From: Archaeoglobus sp. UBA230
GTDB taxonomy: Archaea; Halobacteriota; Archaeoglobi; Archaeoglobales; Archaeoglobaceae
Direction: 5' to 3'
Assembly: GCA_002507545.1 (NCBI GenBank)
Contig: DAVR01000004.1
Location: 1 to 64,000 of the forward strand
Length of the DNA: 64,000 bases
Shown here: one piece after another, positions 1 to 9,320 of the stretch
How positions within the stretch are numbered: the first letter of the stretch is position 1
Layout: the number at the start of each line of letters is the position of its first letter
The notes under the pieces: generated by a model
What the model saw: the letters and a program-made list of their open reading frames with translations, nothing else
Database searches by the model: none
Told to the model about the DNA's origin: nothing
Made by a program: the position numbers and the translations under genes

Positions 1-701
1 CTGATAGGGCGAAGGGTATGCTGATAATCGCCAGAACGACCCCGAGAGAAAAGGTGGAGAAGAAGACGCACGGCATAAGCCTGTTCCTCGCCGATCTACC
101 GAATGATGCTGTAAAGGTGAATCCAATCCCCAAGCATGGAATAAATTACTCCAAGACGTGTGAAGTTAGTTTCAACAATTTGAGGCTGCCTGAAAATGCC
201 TTAATACCTCCACTGGATGGTGGATGGTATCATCTGCTCGACACCCTCAATCCTGAGAGAATGAGCTTCACGACAGCTGCGATAGGAATAAGCAGACTTG
301 CGATAAGCAAGGCGGTTGAGTATTCAAAGCAGAGGAAGGTCTTTGCTGACCCAATTGGGAGCTACCAGGGCTTGCAGTTCCCCTTAGCTGAAGCCTATGC
401 AACGCTGGAATGTGCGAAGCTTATGAACTTCAAGGCTGCAACGCTGTTTGATCAGGGGGCACATTACAGGGAAGTTGGAGCTGCTGCGAATATGGCGAAG
501 GCAGTTGCAGTTGAGGCTGGAATAAAAGCAGTCTATTGGGCAATGCAAACCTTCGGTGGATACGGTTATGCGAAGGAGTATGATGTTGAGAGGTGGTGGA
601 GAGAGATCAACCTCATCCGATTAGCTCCAGTAACGCAGCAGATGGCTCTAAACTTCATAGCCGAGCACATCCTCGGAATGCCTAAGAGCTACAGGACGTG
701 A
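1..701 (+). CDS. Acyl-CoA dehydrogenase, C-terminal part (5' end outside window)
   Basis: The reading frame is open from base 3 to the stop at 701, so the gene starts upstream of the window; about 233 residues are visible. The middle beta-domain end and the C-terminal helical domain of an FAD-dependent acyl-CoA dehydrogenase are recognisable. The C-terminal signature FGGYGYAKEYDVERWWREI matches the family block that carries the catalytic glutamate (here probably the E of AKEY) and binds the flavin of the partner subunit. The family oxidises acyl-CoA to trans-2-enoyl-CoA and passes electrons to ETF. The next gene, an enoyl-CoA hydratase, starts 4 bp downstream and would catalyse the following beta-oxidation step. 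Substrate chain type cannot be told from this fragment. Confidence 0.93.
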   Translation, partial: DRAKGMLIIARTTPREKVEKKTHGISLFLADLPNDAVKVNPIPKHGINYSKTCEVSFNNLRLPENALIPPLDGGWYHLLDTLNPERMSFTTAAIGISRLAISKAVEYSKQRKVFADPIGSYQGLQFPLAEAYATLECAKLMNFKAATLFDQGAHYREVGAAANMAKAVAVEAGIKAVYWAMQTFGGYGYAKEYDVERWWREINLIRLAPVTQQMALNFIAEHILGMPKSYRT

Positions 702-705
702 AAGA

Positions 706-1485
706 ATGGCGGCGGTGGAGTATAGAGAAGAGGACGAGATTCTTTGGGTGAAATTCAATCGGCCCGAAGCTCTGAACGCAATCAACAGAGATTTTGTAGA
801 AGGGTTAAAAGAGGTTGTAGAATACGCAAAGAGGAACAAAAGTGTAAGGGTTGTGGTGCTGACTGGAGAGGGCAAGGCTTTCTGTGCAGGGGCGGACATA
901 AAGATGTTTTCCGAATCATCCCATTTTGTGGCGAGAAGCACGATAGAGGAACTCGGAAAGGTTCTCGAGGAGATGGAGGACCTTGAGGTTCCAGTGATTG
1001 CCGCAATAAACGGTTTCGCCCTTGGAGGCGGGTGTGAGATAGCGATGGCTTGTGATATCATAATAGCAAGCGAAAAAGCCAGTTTTGGGCAGCCTGAGAT
1101 AAATCTCGGCATTATCCCCGGCGCAGGAGGGACGCAAAGATTGGCGAGGATTGTAGGGTGGAAGAAGGCAATGGAAATGTGCCTGACGGGAGAGAGAATT
1201 TCAGCTGAGGAAGCCTACAGGCTCGGATTGGTTAACAGAGTGGTTGAACATGAGAAGCTGATGGATGAGGCAAGAAAGATGGCAGAAGTCATTAAGAGTA
1301 GGTCTCCATATGCGATCGCTTTGGTTAAGCAGGCAGTCAACAGGGGCTTCAAAATGGGGTTGAGAGATGGAATAATGTATGAGAGGGATTTATTCGCCCT
1401 TTCCTTCTCTTCTCCAGATGCTGAGGAGGGGATAAAAGCCTTTGTGGAGAAAAGGAAAGCTGAATTCAGGAGGGACAGAGAGTGA
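706..1485 (+). CDS. Enoyl-CoA hydratase (crotonase family)
   Basis: This 259-aa protein has the usual family length. The oxyanion-hole segment FCAGADI lies near residue 60. The catalytic pair is visible as GGGCE (Glu111) and GQPE (Glu131), followed by the highly conserved IPGAGGTQRL; both glutamates present points to true hydratase activity rather than a non-hydratase crotonase. It would hydrate the trans-2-enoyl-CoA made by the acyl-CoA dehydrogenase immediately upstream. Its stop codon overlaps the GTG start of the transporter binding protein downstream, so degradation and uptake genes form one transcription unit. Exact substrate (branched-chain, straight-chain or aromatic-derived CoA ester) is not determinable. 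Confidence 0.93.
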   Translation: MAAVEYREEDEILWVKFNRPEALNAINRDFVEGLKEVVEYAKRNKSVRVVVLTGEGKAFCAGADIKMFSESSHFVARSTIEELGKVLEEMEDLEVPVIAAINGFALGGGCEIAMACDIIIASEKASFGQPEINLGIIPGAGGTQRLARIVGWKKAMEMCLTGERISAEEAYRLGLVNRVVEHEKLMDEARKMAEVIKSRSPYAIALVKQAVNRGFKMGLRDGIMYERDLFALSFSSPDAEEGIKAFVEKRKAEFRRDRE

Positions 1486-2633
1486 AGTGGAGGCTTTTGG
1501 CGATTTTTTTAGTATTTTTGCTGCTGGGCTGCACTCAACCTGCTGAGCAGACTGAAAAGAAAATAAAAATAGGCGTGCTTATCCCTGAGACGGGGATATA
1601 CTCGACATCTGGAGTTGCGATGAAAAACGCTGCAGAACTCGCGGCAAAGCATGCTGGCAACATCGAACTCGTTTTCGCAGATTGTGGTGACACACCAGAA
1701 AAGGCCAAAACGGCCTTCGATTACCTTGTCTCTCAGAATGTGGATGCTGTCGTTGGCGCATACTCAAGCCCACAGGCCATGGTTGTTGCGGACGCTGCAG
1801 GAGATAGTAAGGTTGTTTACCTCGTCAGCGTTGCCTCCACCGGAGCGATAGAGAAAAAGGTTGCTGAGGGTAATAGATACGTATTCAGAGTTGCATACAA
1901 CACCACCTACTGGGGAGTGCTGGCAGCGGAATTTCTAAGACTCTCCCAGCCCGAGAGGTACTACTTTGTAGGATACGACCCCTTAAAGACCTTCAATCAG
2001 GGGATGCTCAAATCAATCAAATCCCTCTACGGTGATCCGGAGGTGGAGGTTTACTACAAATCACCCAGTGTTGCTCCTGAAGATTACAGGAATGTTGCAA
2101 GACAAATTGCGGAGATGGCGGGCGATAGGGATGTTATCATTCTCGGCGATCCAAGTGGAATTTCGATAAATTTCCTAAAGGAGTATAGGGCAAACGGTGG
2201 TAGAGGGCTGATATATTCAGTCGGTGGTGCCCTTGCCCTGCCCCCAACCCTGAAAAAACTGAACGCAGAATACACGGTATTTCAGGCTGCTGCGTTAGAG
2301 GAGACTGATAAGACGGATATGACCAAGAGATACTTTGAGGACTACAGAAAAGAGTATGGAGAGGATGCGAACAACTACGCTGGTCTGCTGACCTACGACT
2401 CGATTATGATTCTATCCCAAGCCTTCGTGAAAGGAGGCAAAGATAAACTCATGGAAACTCTTTTGTCGGAAGAATTCAAAGGTGCAGCAGGAATTTACAG
2501 GTTCAATGACTTACACCAAGCAGTGTGGGGTAGTGAGGAGCTCAAGGGCACCATTGGTGAGTTTGTCGGAGGAGAAGTGAAGGTTCTTTATCCACCTGAA
2601 TTCGCAACTTCGGAAGTTCTGTGGATGAAATGA
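1482..2633 (+). CDS. livJ: Branched-chain amino acid-type ABC transporter substrate-binding lipoprotein
   Basis: This 383-aa protein starts with a short hydrophobic signal sequence ending in the lipobox-like LLLGC (Cys17), so it is probably a lipid-anchored extracytoplasmic receptor. The body matches type I periplasmic-binding proteins of the Liv/aliphatic amide class: IKIGVLIPETGIYSTSG near the N-terminus and a repeated Rossmann-like layout. It starts with GTG overlapping the enoyl-CoA hydratase stop. It would deliver ligand to the LivH/LivM permeases encoded next. The Liv family carries branched-chain amino acids but also urea, amides and aromatic acids. Co-transcription with beta-oxidation genes suggests that the ligand is catabolised through a CoA ester (inference). 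Confidence 0.9.
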   Translation: MKWRLLAIFLVFLLLGCTQPAEQTEKKIKIGVLIPETGIYSTSGVAMKNAAELAAKHAGNIELVFADCGDTPEKAKTAFDYLVSQNVDAVVGAYSSPQAMVVADAAGDSKVVYLVSVASTGAIEKKVAEGNRYVFRVAYNTTYWGVLAAEFLRLSQPERYYFVGYDPLKTFNQGMLKSIKSLYGDPEVEVYYKSPSVAPEDYRNVARQIAEMAGDRDVIILGDPSGISINFLKEYRANGGRGLIYSVGGALALPPTLKKLNAEYTVFQAAALEETDKTDMTKRYFEDYRKEYGEDANNYAGLLTYDSIMILSQAFVKGGKDKLMETLLSEEFKGAAGIYRFNDLHQAVWGSEELKGTIGEFVGGEVKVLYPPEFATSEVLWMK

Positions 2634-3352
2634 TCTCGGCACTTTTAACAGCAATTTTTTTATCTTTTTTTGCCTCTGTCGTAATTCTGAACTACAAAAT
2701 TGGCAGAGTGCTGAACCTCTCTTTTGCCTCCATTTTCACCCTCGGAGCCTATCTCTATTTCAGCTTTAGCCCACTCTCTGCACTGCTGCTTGCCCTCATT
2801 TCTGGAGGAATCATGGGGGCGATAGTGTCAGCTGCAACGAGAAAGCTATCAGTTGCTGAAGCAACTATTGTATCACTCGGTTTTGCCATAGCCATTGAGG
2901 AGTTTCTGAGACTTTTCTACAGAACCTCCTACTATCAGGTAATGGAAACCAGTTACGTGGAATTGCTCGGTGAGGCAGTAAGTATCCATGAAGTGCTGAA
3001 CGGGGCTATGCTTGCCATGTTATTTTTAACTTTTGCAGCCATCCTCCTTTCGAGAAGGGGGTTTGAATTAAAGTTTGTGGAGGATGATTGGGAGCTGGCG
3101 GAGATGTATGGAATTGATACATCGAAAATTAGATATCTCACCATTTCAATTTCCTCCAGCTTTATCTGCCTTTCCGGAGCAGTTTTGGCGCCAACTCAAT
3201 CCCTATCCCCTTCGATGGGATGGAACAGTATGGTCACGGCGGTGATAATCGCTGCAATTGCTGCGTCAGCGGGTAATGTAGGGTTGAGGAAGTATGTCCT
3301 TACCCTTCCGATCGCCTTAGCCTACACCGCGATACTGAGGTGGTTGCCCTGA
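2630..3352 (+). CDS. livH: Branched-chain amino acid-type ABC transporter permease LivH
   Basis: This 240-aa polytopic membrane protein has about seven to eight hydrophobic segments. It contains the LivH/LivM-type coupling region around LKFVEDDWELAEMYGIDTSKIRY, where the permease contacts its ATPases. The ATG at 2630 overlaps the receptor gene's stop as ATGA and is preferred to the GTG 9 bp upstream. Its 3' end overlaps livM by 13 bp. Together with LivM it forms the transmembrane channel of the Liv-type importer. Confidence 0.87.
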   Translation: MISALLTAIFLSFFASVVILNYKIGRVLNLSFASIFTLGAYLYFSFSPLSALLLALISGGIMGAIVSAATRKLSVAEATIVSLGFAIAIEEFLRLFYRTSYYQVMETSYVELLGEAVSIHEVLNGAMLAMLFLTFAAILLSRRGFELKFVEDDWELAEMYGIDTSKIRYLTISISSSFICLSGAVLAPTQSLSPSMGWNSMVTAVIIAAIAASAGNVGLRKYVLTLPIALAYTAILRWLP

Positions 3353-4197
3353 AGAAGGACTTTATACTTATCCTAACCATACTCCTGCTCCCTCTACTTC
3401 TTAGAAGCAGTTTTGTCGTTTCAGTTGCCACAATAGCCGTCATTTACTCTATCCTGTCACTATCTTGGTTTTTCATGGAAAAGGAGGCTGGATGGGCGAG
3501 TCTTGCACACTCAATACCCTTCGGCATCGCTGCATATGCTTTAGCGATTAATCCGACCCTTCTCATTCTGGCTTTTTTACTGTCGCTTCTCCTGTTCGCA
3601 GCTCTATCCCTCTCCGGGAGGGAGAAATTTGTCTTCACGTCCTTCATCACCGCAGTTGTATTCTGGTATCTCTCCCATTACATAACTCTCAGTGTAAATG
3701 GGGAAATTGTCGGTGGTGAGGAAGGATTCTCCTTCCAGTCCATCGGAATATGGGAAAGCTACTTGCTATCCTCTTCGATGTTGTTGCTCTTCTTTGCCTC
3801 CTTTGCCCTCATCAGAAAATCGGGACTCGGACTGAAAATTGAGGCTGTTAGGGATGATGAGATTGCGGCGAGAAGCATTGGTATTGACGCCTTCAAAATT
3901 AGAATCGTAAGCTTTACGATATCCGTTATTACTGCAACAGTTGCTGGTCTGTGCTACCTTCTCTATTTTGGTCATGTCTCACCCGAAATTTTTTCCGTTG
4001 AGGTAGCTCTTTTACCCTTCGTTGCCAGTCTCATCGCGGGTAATAGGTGGCTTTCCCCAGTCGTCGGTAGCTACACGGTTGTAATTGTCTCCAGAGCTTT
4101 TTCAGGAATTTTGCCCGAGGCACACCTTCTTCTCTACGCTGCTGTGCTGATACTTTCTCCCAAGCTAAAGGGGTGGTGGAGTGCTTCAGTTGATTGA
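3340..4197 (+). CDS. livM: Branched-chain amino acid-type ABC transporter permease LivM
   Basis: This 285-aa polytopic membrane protein is the second permease of the importer. It has the family coupling-helix segment GLKIEAVRDDEIAARSIGID near the middle, followed by FKIRIVSFTISVITATVAG. The GTG start lies inside the livH end and the stop overlaps livG, so all five transporter genes are translationally coupled. It pairs with LivH in the membrane and is energised by LivG and LivF. Confidence 0.88.
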   Translation: MVALKKDFILILTILLLPLLLRSSFVVSVATIAVIYSILSLSWFFMEKEAGWASLAHSIPFGIAAYALAINPTLLILAFLLSLLLFAALSLSGREKFVFTSFITAVVFWYLSHYITLSVNGEIVGGEEGFSFQSIGIWESYLLSSSMLLLFFASFALIRKSGLGLKIEAVRDDEIAARSIGIDAFKIRIVSFTISVITATVAGLCYLLYFGHVSPEIFSVEVALLPFVASLIAGNRWLSPVVGSYTVVIVSRAFSGILPEAHLLLYAAVLILSPKLKGWWSASVD

Positions 4198-4825
4198 CGT
4201 ATCAAAGGTTTACAACGGAAATGTGGTGCTGAGGAGCATCAACTTCAAGCTTGAGAGTGGATTTGCCGGAATATACGGTCCGAACGGCAGCGGAAAGTCA
4301 ACGATGCTCAAGATAATTGCAGGAATCGAGAGACCAGATTGTGGTAGAGTTGTGTTTGAGGGGAAGGATATAGCAGGAAAAGCTCCTGAAGAGATAGCAA
4401 AGATGGGCATTTCAATCGTTTACCAAATTCCAAGACCCTTCAAGAATATGACTGTGCTTGAAAACGTGGCTACTCCATTCCTTTTGAGGAAGAGCTACAG
4501 GGAGGCGATAGAGTCGGCAATGGAAATCTGTGAGTTTGTTGGTCTCAGGAATAAAGTGAATTTAAAGGCCGGTATGCTGTCCCAAGGTGAGCTTAGATTG
4601 TTGGAAATCGGAAGAGCCTTGGCAACGCAGCCGAAACTCATGCTTCTCGATGAACCATTCTCAGGACTTGACGTGGAGAATGCAAAAAGGGTGAGAAGGA
4701 TTTTGAGAAAAATAAAGCGAGAAGGTGTGGATGCCATTGTTACCGCCCACAGAATGAAGCTGCTGAGGGACGTTGTTGATATTAGCTACGAGATGAGGGG
4801 TGGAAGAATTGCTGAGGGCCGATAG
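4181..4825 (+). CDS. livG: Branched-chain amino acid-type ABC transporter ATPase LivG
   Basis: This 214-aa nucleotide-binding subunit has Walker A GPNGSGKST (33-41), Q-loop YQIPRPF, an ABC signature LSQGE (133-137; Q replaces the usual G) and Walker B LMLLDEP (about 153-159) with an H-loop TAH. The GTG start follows a GGTGGA Shine-Dalgarno. At 214 aa it is shorter than many LivG proteins (about 250 aa), mainly lacking insert sequence between the Q-loop and signature. It hydrolyses ATP as a heterodimer with LivF. Confidence 0.9.
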   Translation: MLQLIDVSKVYNGNVVLRSINFKLESGFAGIYGPNGSGKSTMLKIIAGIERPDCGRVVFEGKDIAGKAPEEIAKMGISIVYQIPRPFKNMTVLENVATPFLLRKSYREAIESAMEICEFVGLRNKVNLKAGMLSQGELRLLEIGRALATQPKLMLLDEPFSGLDVENAKRVRRILRKIKREGVDAIVTAHRMKLLRDVVDISYEMRGGRIAEGR

Positions 4826-5465
4826 AGTTAAAGTGGAGCTTAACGGGAGGAAGATTTTGAGAGATATTACCTGCTATTTGGAGAGGGGAGAGATAATGCT
4901 TGTTGCCGGTCCGAACGGCAGCGGAAAGTCGAGTTTGCTGAAATGCATTATGGGCTTGATGGAGTTTAAGGGAAGAGTTTTCCTCGATGATGTGGAAATT
5001 ACAAACCTGAAACCCTCTGAGAGGTTTAAAATGGGTATAACTCTGGCACCGGAGAGGTTGAGAGTTGCAAAGAATTTGACTGTGGAGGAGAACGTGTCTA
5101 TTTCAGGGGACTTTCAGGAGGCTTTAGAAATCTTCCCCGAGCTTAGACCACTGGCCAAGAAAAAAGCAGGAAAGTTGAGTGGTGGAGAGAGGCAGATGGT
5201 GGTTTTGGCAAGGGCTTTTATATCAAAACCGAAGTATCTGCTCCTCGACGAACCTTTTCAAGGTCTTCACAAAGACTTGAGGGTGAGGGTGATAAACCTG
5301 ATTTACAGCCTCTCCAAGAAGTGTGGAGTTGTGGTTGTTACCCACGACGAACTTGACGAGATTTTTCTTATGTCGGATAAAACCTGTATTCTCGTTGGTG
5401 GGGAGGTTCTATACTTTGGTGACAGTGAGGGTGCGGAGCAACTAATTAGAGAGATGTTTATTTGA
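4800..5465 (+). CDS. livF: Branched-chain amino acid-type ABC transporter ATPase LivF
   Basis: This 221-aa ATPase has Walker A GPNGSGKSS (37-45), signature LSGGERQ (127-133), Walker B KYLLLDEPF and an H-loop THD. It is the last gene of the acyl-CoA dehydrogenase/enoyl-CoA hydratase/liv operon and overlaps livG by 26 bp. Its 3' end overlaps the convergent phosphatase gene by 24 bp, so no spacer exists for a conventional terminator. Confidence 0.9.
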   Translation: MEELLRADRVKVELNGRKILRDITCYLERGEIMLVAGPNGSGKSSLLKCIMGLMEFKGRVFLDDVEITNLKPSERFKMGITLAPERLRVAKNLTVEENVSISGDFQEALEIFPELRPLAKKKAGKLSGGERQMVVLARAFISKPKYLLLDEPFQGLHKDLRVRVINLIYSLSKKCGVVVVTHDELDEIFLMSDKTCILVGGEVLYFGDSEGAEQLIREMFI

Positions 5466-7154
5466 CGGAATTTCAATTGTATAGTAGGGTTGAAGGCTAT
5501 CTATTTTCTCCACAGGTTCCTTCGAACTCCATGCAAAGAGCCTTATTGTCATTTTTTCTGGAGTTATGTCTACCAAGGCAAAACCGTCCTTCTCTACCGG
5601 CTTAAGTTTCTCGACCATTTCGACGGCTTCTGGTACTTGAGGTGGAACATTTCTGAATTTTGATGGGAATCCCCACTCGTCAGTTCCAAGAGGACCTGTG
5701 ACAACAACATGGACAGGATTTTTGCTCAGGTCGAGTTCACCGGTTCGCGATATAATCCCATATGCCTGGGCGTGTAAGTCACCACATAGAAATACCGGTG
5801 TCTGCTTCATGGAGCTTGCGGCTTTCAGTATTCTGTTATGCTGCTCAAACCATCCGCTCTGCCACATGTATTTTTCTTCCTTGGTCGTCAGCTTCCCATC
5901 CTCGCAGCACACATCTGGATACCATTCCATCCACTTCCCAGCACTCCAGCCAAAGACTGTGGCTGGGATGTTAACAACCCATATTGCCTCTTCTTTCTTC
6001 ATCCTATCTTCAATCCACTCTTCTGCCACTGGATGGATCATGTAGGCTTCACTTCCGTTCAGCGTGACGTAACGCCTACTCTCGTAAAGCAATCCCTCAA
6101 AAAGTTTACCCCACCTTATTACTCCATAAGTGCACTCCGAAGTTTTCTTAGGCCTGTCCGGAGAGTCGTAGCTGGGAAGGCTGGCAGGGGGTTCAACCAT
6201 CGGAATGAGTTCTGGGAGGAAGAGATACTGTGCAGCTCTTGCAAGTTCAAGATGGAACCTGTCTGGTGGGAATGAAATTCCTGCCTTTATATATGGATTT
6301 GGAGCGTTTAAAGTTAGAATCTGGAGCAAAAGGCAGATTTTACAGAACTTGTCCTCCTTTATCGCCTCATCGTTCTCAAAGTAGTCGTGATCATCCAGCA
6401 AGAAGTAGGCAGGCGTAGACTTCAGTGCCGTGCCGAAAAGATAGGCAACCTGAGGTCCAACAGCCTTCTTCAAAACCTCCTCGTTTTCAGTTCCCAGAAC
6501 AGGTTTGTTGAAGTCAAATTTTCTTGCGTAGGAAATTGATCTCATGAGCTGGCCCTGTCCCTTTGCGCTTATCCCGTAAACCAGATCATAGTATATCTGA
6601 TCCCCGCTCGAAATGACTATGTCTGGTTTGAAGGATAGAGCCCGGTTGAGCAACCTCTGTCTGACATCTATTGGTAAGTGTTGTTTAAACAGCCACGTCT
6701 GGTAGACGTCATGTCCTCCAGAACCGGTAAATATCAATATTCTGAGGTGCTTGGGTGTGGAGTTAGGATGTGGGAGTGTCTTAATGGTCCACGGGTCTGT
6801 GAGGTCTTTGCCAGTGGCATCCTGAATCACGAGTGTGTAAGTTGTGTTCGGTTCCAGATTTTGGATGTCAAAGAGCCAGAAATAGCCCTTGGTGTCAGTC
6901 ATTACACCATCAACTGTTCTATCTCCAATTGCTATTCTGGGAGGCTCCGAGAAAGGTTTGTAAAAGGATGCTTTTATTATTATCCTGTTATGGGATGCTG
7001 TTGGAATAAGGTGAATAAGTGGTCCGTGATCCCAGTCTTTATCCGGATGGTTCGGTTTAGCGTCAATTCTCGGGTGGATATTGTCGTATAAACCGTAAAC
7101 CACAAGTAGAAGGAAAACCAAAAAGATGACTGATAATACTCGACGTTTCTTCAT
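5442..7154 (-). CDS. PhoD-like metallophosphatase, membrane-anchored or secreted
   Basis: The 570-aa protein begins KKRR followed by a single hydrophobic segment (residues 6-23), a signal peptide or anchor, so the enzyme acts outside the cytoplasmic membrane. A fibronectin-like PhoD_N domain (about 55-125) precedes the catalytic domain. Metal-ligand motifs are visible: SGDQIYYD (183-190), DDHDYFEND (254-262) and CGDLHAQAYG (about 460). The family cleaves phosphodiesters or monoesters using Fe/Ca or similar metals. The gene is monocistronic, divergent from the membrane-protein pair at 7283, and convergent with livF. Substrate unknown. Confidence 0.82.
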   Translation of the reverse strand: MKKRRVLSVIFLVFLLLVVYGLYDNIHPRIDAKPNHPDKDWDHGPLIHLIPTASHNRIIIKASFYKPFSEPPRIAIGDRTVDGVMTDTKGYFWLFDIQNLEPNTTYTLVIQDATGKDLTDPWTIKTLPHPNSTPKHLRILIFTGSGGHDVYQTWLFKQHLPIDVRQRLLNRALSFKPDIVISSGDQIYYDLVYGISAKGQGQLMRSISYARKFDFNKPVLGTENEEVLKKAVGPQVAYLFGTALKSTPAYFLLDDHDYFENDEAIKEDKFCKICLLLQILTLNAPNPYIKAGISFPPDRFHLELARAAQYLFLPELIPMVEPPASLPSYDSPDRPKKTSECTYGVIRWGKLFEGLLYESRRYVTLNGSEAYMIHPVAEEWIEDRMKKEEAIWVVNIPATVFGWSAGKWMEWYPDVCCEDGKLTTKEEKYMWQSGWFEQHNRILKAASSMKQTPVFLCGDLHAQAYGIISRTGELDLSKNPVHVVVTGPLGTDEWGFPSKFRNVPPQVPEAVEMVEKLKPVEKDGFALVDITPEKMTIRLFAWSSKEPVEKIDSLQPYYTIEIPSNKHLSN

Positions 7155-7282
7155 TCTCCATCCCCCTTTACAATGTGCTCAACTATTTCTTAAATTTTGC
7201 TATGTTAAATTATTTTGTATTCAATACACGACTCCAAATATTTTCGGGAAAAAGGTAATGTGCGACCCACAACCGATCTAAA

Positions 7283-7897
7283 ATGGTGATAGGCATGTTT
7301 CCCGGCGAGGATTGGGTGACGGTTATTTCAGCTTTAGCACTTTTGGGTGTATCGGCTATACTCTATTCGAGGACGAGACATGTGGCAGCAATTCTCTGGA
7401 CAATCTCAGCGTTTTGCTTCTTGATAATAACGATAGCCCTTGCAACGATGGGTTTGAATGCTTTGCAGCTTTCAGTGACCCCCTATCTTGGTTCTCTGTA
7501 TCCAGGACTGCTTGCTACCGGAATAATTGCGAGTAGGAGCGAGTATTGGAAGCACTACTTTGCATTTGTAATTCTAATGCTAACTCTTATAGCCGTTGGC
7601 GGCGAGGGATTGACAAAAATTCCAAGAGTGTTGGTCCACTCCGTTTCTGGAATCGTTATCGTGCTTTTGCCTCTGATCTTTGCAGCAACAAGGCAAGTTT
7701 CCGCTGCGGCGATAATAGTCAGTGTTGGCGGTTTGCTGATATCGCTTGGCGGCTTGGCTTTGGCAACGCTAATGGCAGGGAAGCCTTTACTACCCTTCGA
7801 AACTGTCGTGTTCTTGCTTCATCCTCTACTCTTCCTCTCAGCCTTCGTGATGGCTGCTGGGCTCTATGTGAGTAAGGGACTGGGTTGCTGCGAGTGA
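7283..7897 (+). CDS. Polytopic membrane protein, partner of the downstream histidine-rich protein
   Basis: This 204-aa protein has about seven hydrophobic segments and almost no soluble part. I do not recognise the family. It starts at ATG 7283, with an in-frame ATG at 7295 as an alternative, and ends 9 bp before the next membrane-protein gene, which has a GAGGTGA Shine-Dalgarno; the two are clearly co-transcribed. The 128-bp region upstream is shared with the divergent PhoD-like gene and contains the near-palindrome GTATTCAATAC. Function unknown; a role as a small subunit of a membrane redox complex with the next gene is only inferred. Confidence 0.6.
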   Translation: MVIGMFPGEDWVTVISALALLGVSAILYSRTRHVAAILWTISAFCFLIITIALATMGLNALQLSVTPYLGSLYPGLLATGIIASRSEYWKHYFAFVILMLTLIAVGGEGLTKIPRVLVHSVSGIVIVLLPLIFAATRQVSAAAIIVSVGGLLISLGGLALATLMAGKPLLPFETVVFLLHPLLFLSAFVMAAGLYVSKGLGCCE

Positions 7898-7906
7898 GGT
7901 GACAGA

Positions 7907-9283
7907 ATGCGGGCGGAACATCACATGCTGATCGCTTTCACAGTAGCTGTAGTAATCATAGGGTTTGGTGTTCTGCTCTCGCCACCCTTTAAGGATTTCA
8001 GGAAGTTGGTAGGGATGCCTGAGGAGTTGCCGGGTGCCAGATACTCAAACGGAGCTGCTGAGATAATCAACTCTAATCCTGAAATGGCAGAGCTGTTTCT
8101 TACGAGAGTTACACACTACTACCATGCCATCTTTGTCATATTGATCTACGGCACAATAGCACTGATTGTCAGGCAATACGGCTTAAATGTTGACGCACTC
8201 AACCTCATGCTTCTCGGGACTTTGATGGTCGTCATAGGAGCCATTACCTACTCTTACATCGAACATACCTTTTTCTGGCACGGCCTTTTTGTCGCAGGAT
8301 TAGCCGTTGCTTTTTCTGCAAGCCTCCTCATACTTTTCGCACTTTTGAGGCTCCAAGGAAAAAGTTTGTTAGACTGGGCGATAATAGTTGCCGGTATTTT
8401 GCTGCTGGGTGGAGCACTCATAGGCGGATGGGTGGGGAGCAGCTTCATAGACCACAGTACTGCGGAGAGCTTTCTTGAATCCAAAATTCAGAGCAGATTT
8501 AATCCCGATTTTGCAGAAGAGAACGTAGTCTGGAGAGCAATGACAGGTCATCTTCACGCGATGATAGCCCTCTCGCTCGCTCTCATATTTCTGATCTCAG
8601 TGAAAATGCTGGACGTAAAGCCTGGGAGGTGGACAGAGATTTCGACATATGCTGTCATCTTTGGCGAAACAGTAATGGCCCTCGCATCCTATGCTGTGTG
8701 GTTCTTTGGAAAGACAGCACATCTCATAATTACACCTGCAGCACTCACCCTAATCTTCGGCACCCTCATGCTATCCTTCAAAACCGCCAGCTACGATATC
8801 AAAAGCCCGAATGGTGTGCTGAACTGGTGTTTGAAACTTGGAAACATTTGGATCTGGGCGTTTGTTGCAATTCCCGGAGCTATAGTTGCCATCAGTCTCA
8901 GAAAACCAAGGTTCTTCAACCCAGAGTTCAGGGCGGAGGTGTGGGATTGGGCTGAGCTGGCATACAACATCGGGCACTGGCACATCCTACTCGTGTTCTG
9001 GGGAACAGTTCTGCTACTCGCCTATCTTACGATGACAAAATCGAAGATTGCTGCACTTGCTGGCTGGATTACCATTGCTGGCTTGCTACTTGCAACCTCC
9101 ACTATAAACCTCTACATGCTCGCAAATCCCGCTCAGCCATATACTCCAAATCCCTACAACAACTTCTGGCTTCAATACTTCGTCGAGCCAGGGTTAGGGC
9201 TGATGACAGTTGGCATAATATTGTCTTACTATTTATTTTTGAGGACTTTAAAAGCCACTTTAAAAGCTAAATTGGAAAATTAA
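7907..9283 (+). CDS. Histidine-rich polytopic membrane protein, possibly heme-binding (distant NorB/oxidase-like)
   Basis: This 458-aa protein has roughly twelve hydrophobic helices, the size and topology of subunit I of heme-copper oxidases and nitric oxide reductases. Histidines sit in or at helices in pairs: H70/H73 (THYYHAIF), H120/H125, H215/H217 (TGHLHAMI), H272 and H357/H359 (IGHWHILL). This resembles a b-type heme and metal site, but I cannot align the canonical NorB or CoxA motifs with confidence, so the identification is tentative. It lies downstream of a small membrane protein and upstream of a cysteine-containing HTH regulator. It could be a quinol-linked NO or oxygen detoxification enzyme, or an unrelated transporter. 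Confidence 0.5.
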   Translation: MRAEHHMLIAFTVAVVIIGFGVLLSPPFKDFRKLVGMPEELPGARYSNGAAEIINSNPEMAELFLTRVTHYYHAIFVILIYGTIALIVRQYGLNVDALNLMLLGTLMVVIGAITYSYIEHTFFWHGLFVAGLAVAFSASLLILFALLRLQGKSLLDWAIIVAGILLLGGALIGGWVGSSFIDHSTAESFLESKIQSRFNPDFAEENVVWRAMTGHLHAMIALSLALIFLISVKMLDVKPGRWTEISTYAVIFGETVMALASYAVWFFGKTAHLIITPAALTLIFGTLMLSFKTASYDIKSPNGVLNWCLKLGNIWIWAFVAIPGAIVAISLRKPRFFNPEFRAEVWDWAELAYNIGHWHILLVFWGTVLLLAYLTMTKSKIAALAGWITIAGLLLATSTINLYMLANPAQPYTPNPYNNFWLQYFVEPGLGLMTVGIILSYYLFLRTLKATLKAKLEN

Positions 9284-9320
9284 TAAATTCCTTACAGTCT
9301 AAAAACACCATGGTGATAGA

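Noticed and set aside
648-1137. Minus-strand open frames opposite the enoyl-CoA hydratase gene
   Set aside because: They are complementary-strand shadows of a strongly conserved enzyme, with no ribosome-binding site or family resemblance.
7907-9283. Firm assignment as cytochrome c or quinol nitric oxide reductase NorB
   Set aside because: Size and His pairs are suggestive, but the typical HLWVEG and FeB-site motifs cannot be placed, so only a tentative heme-protein label is given.
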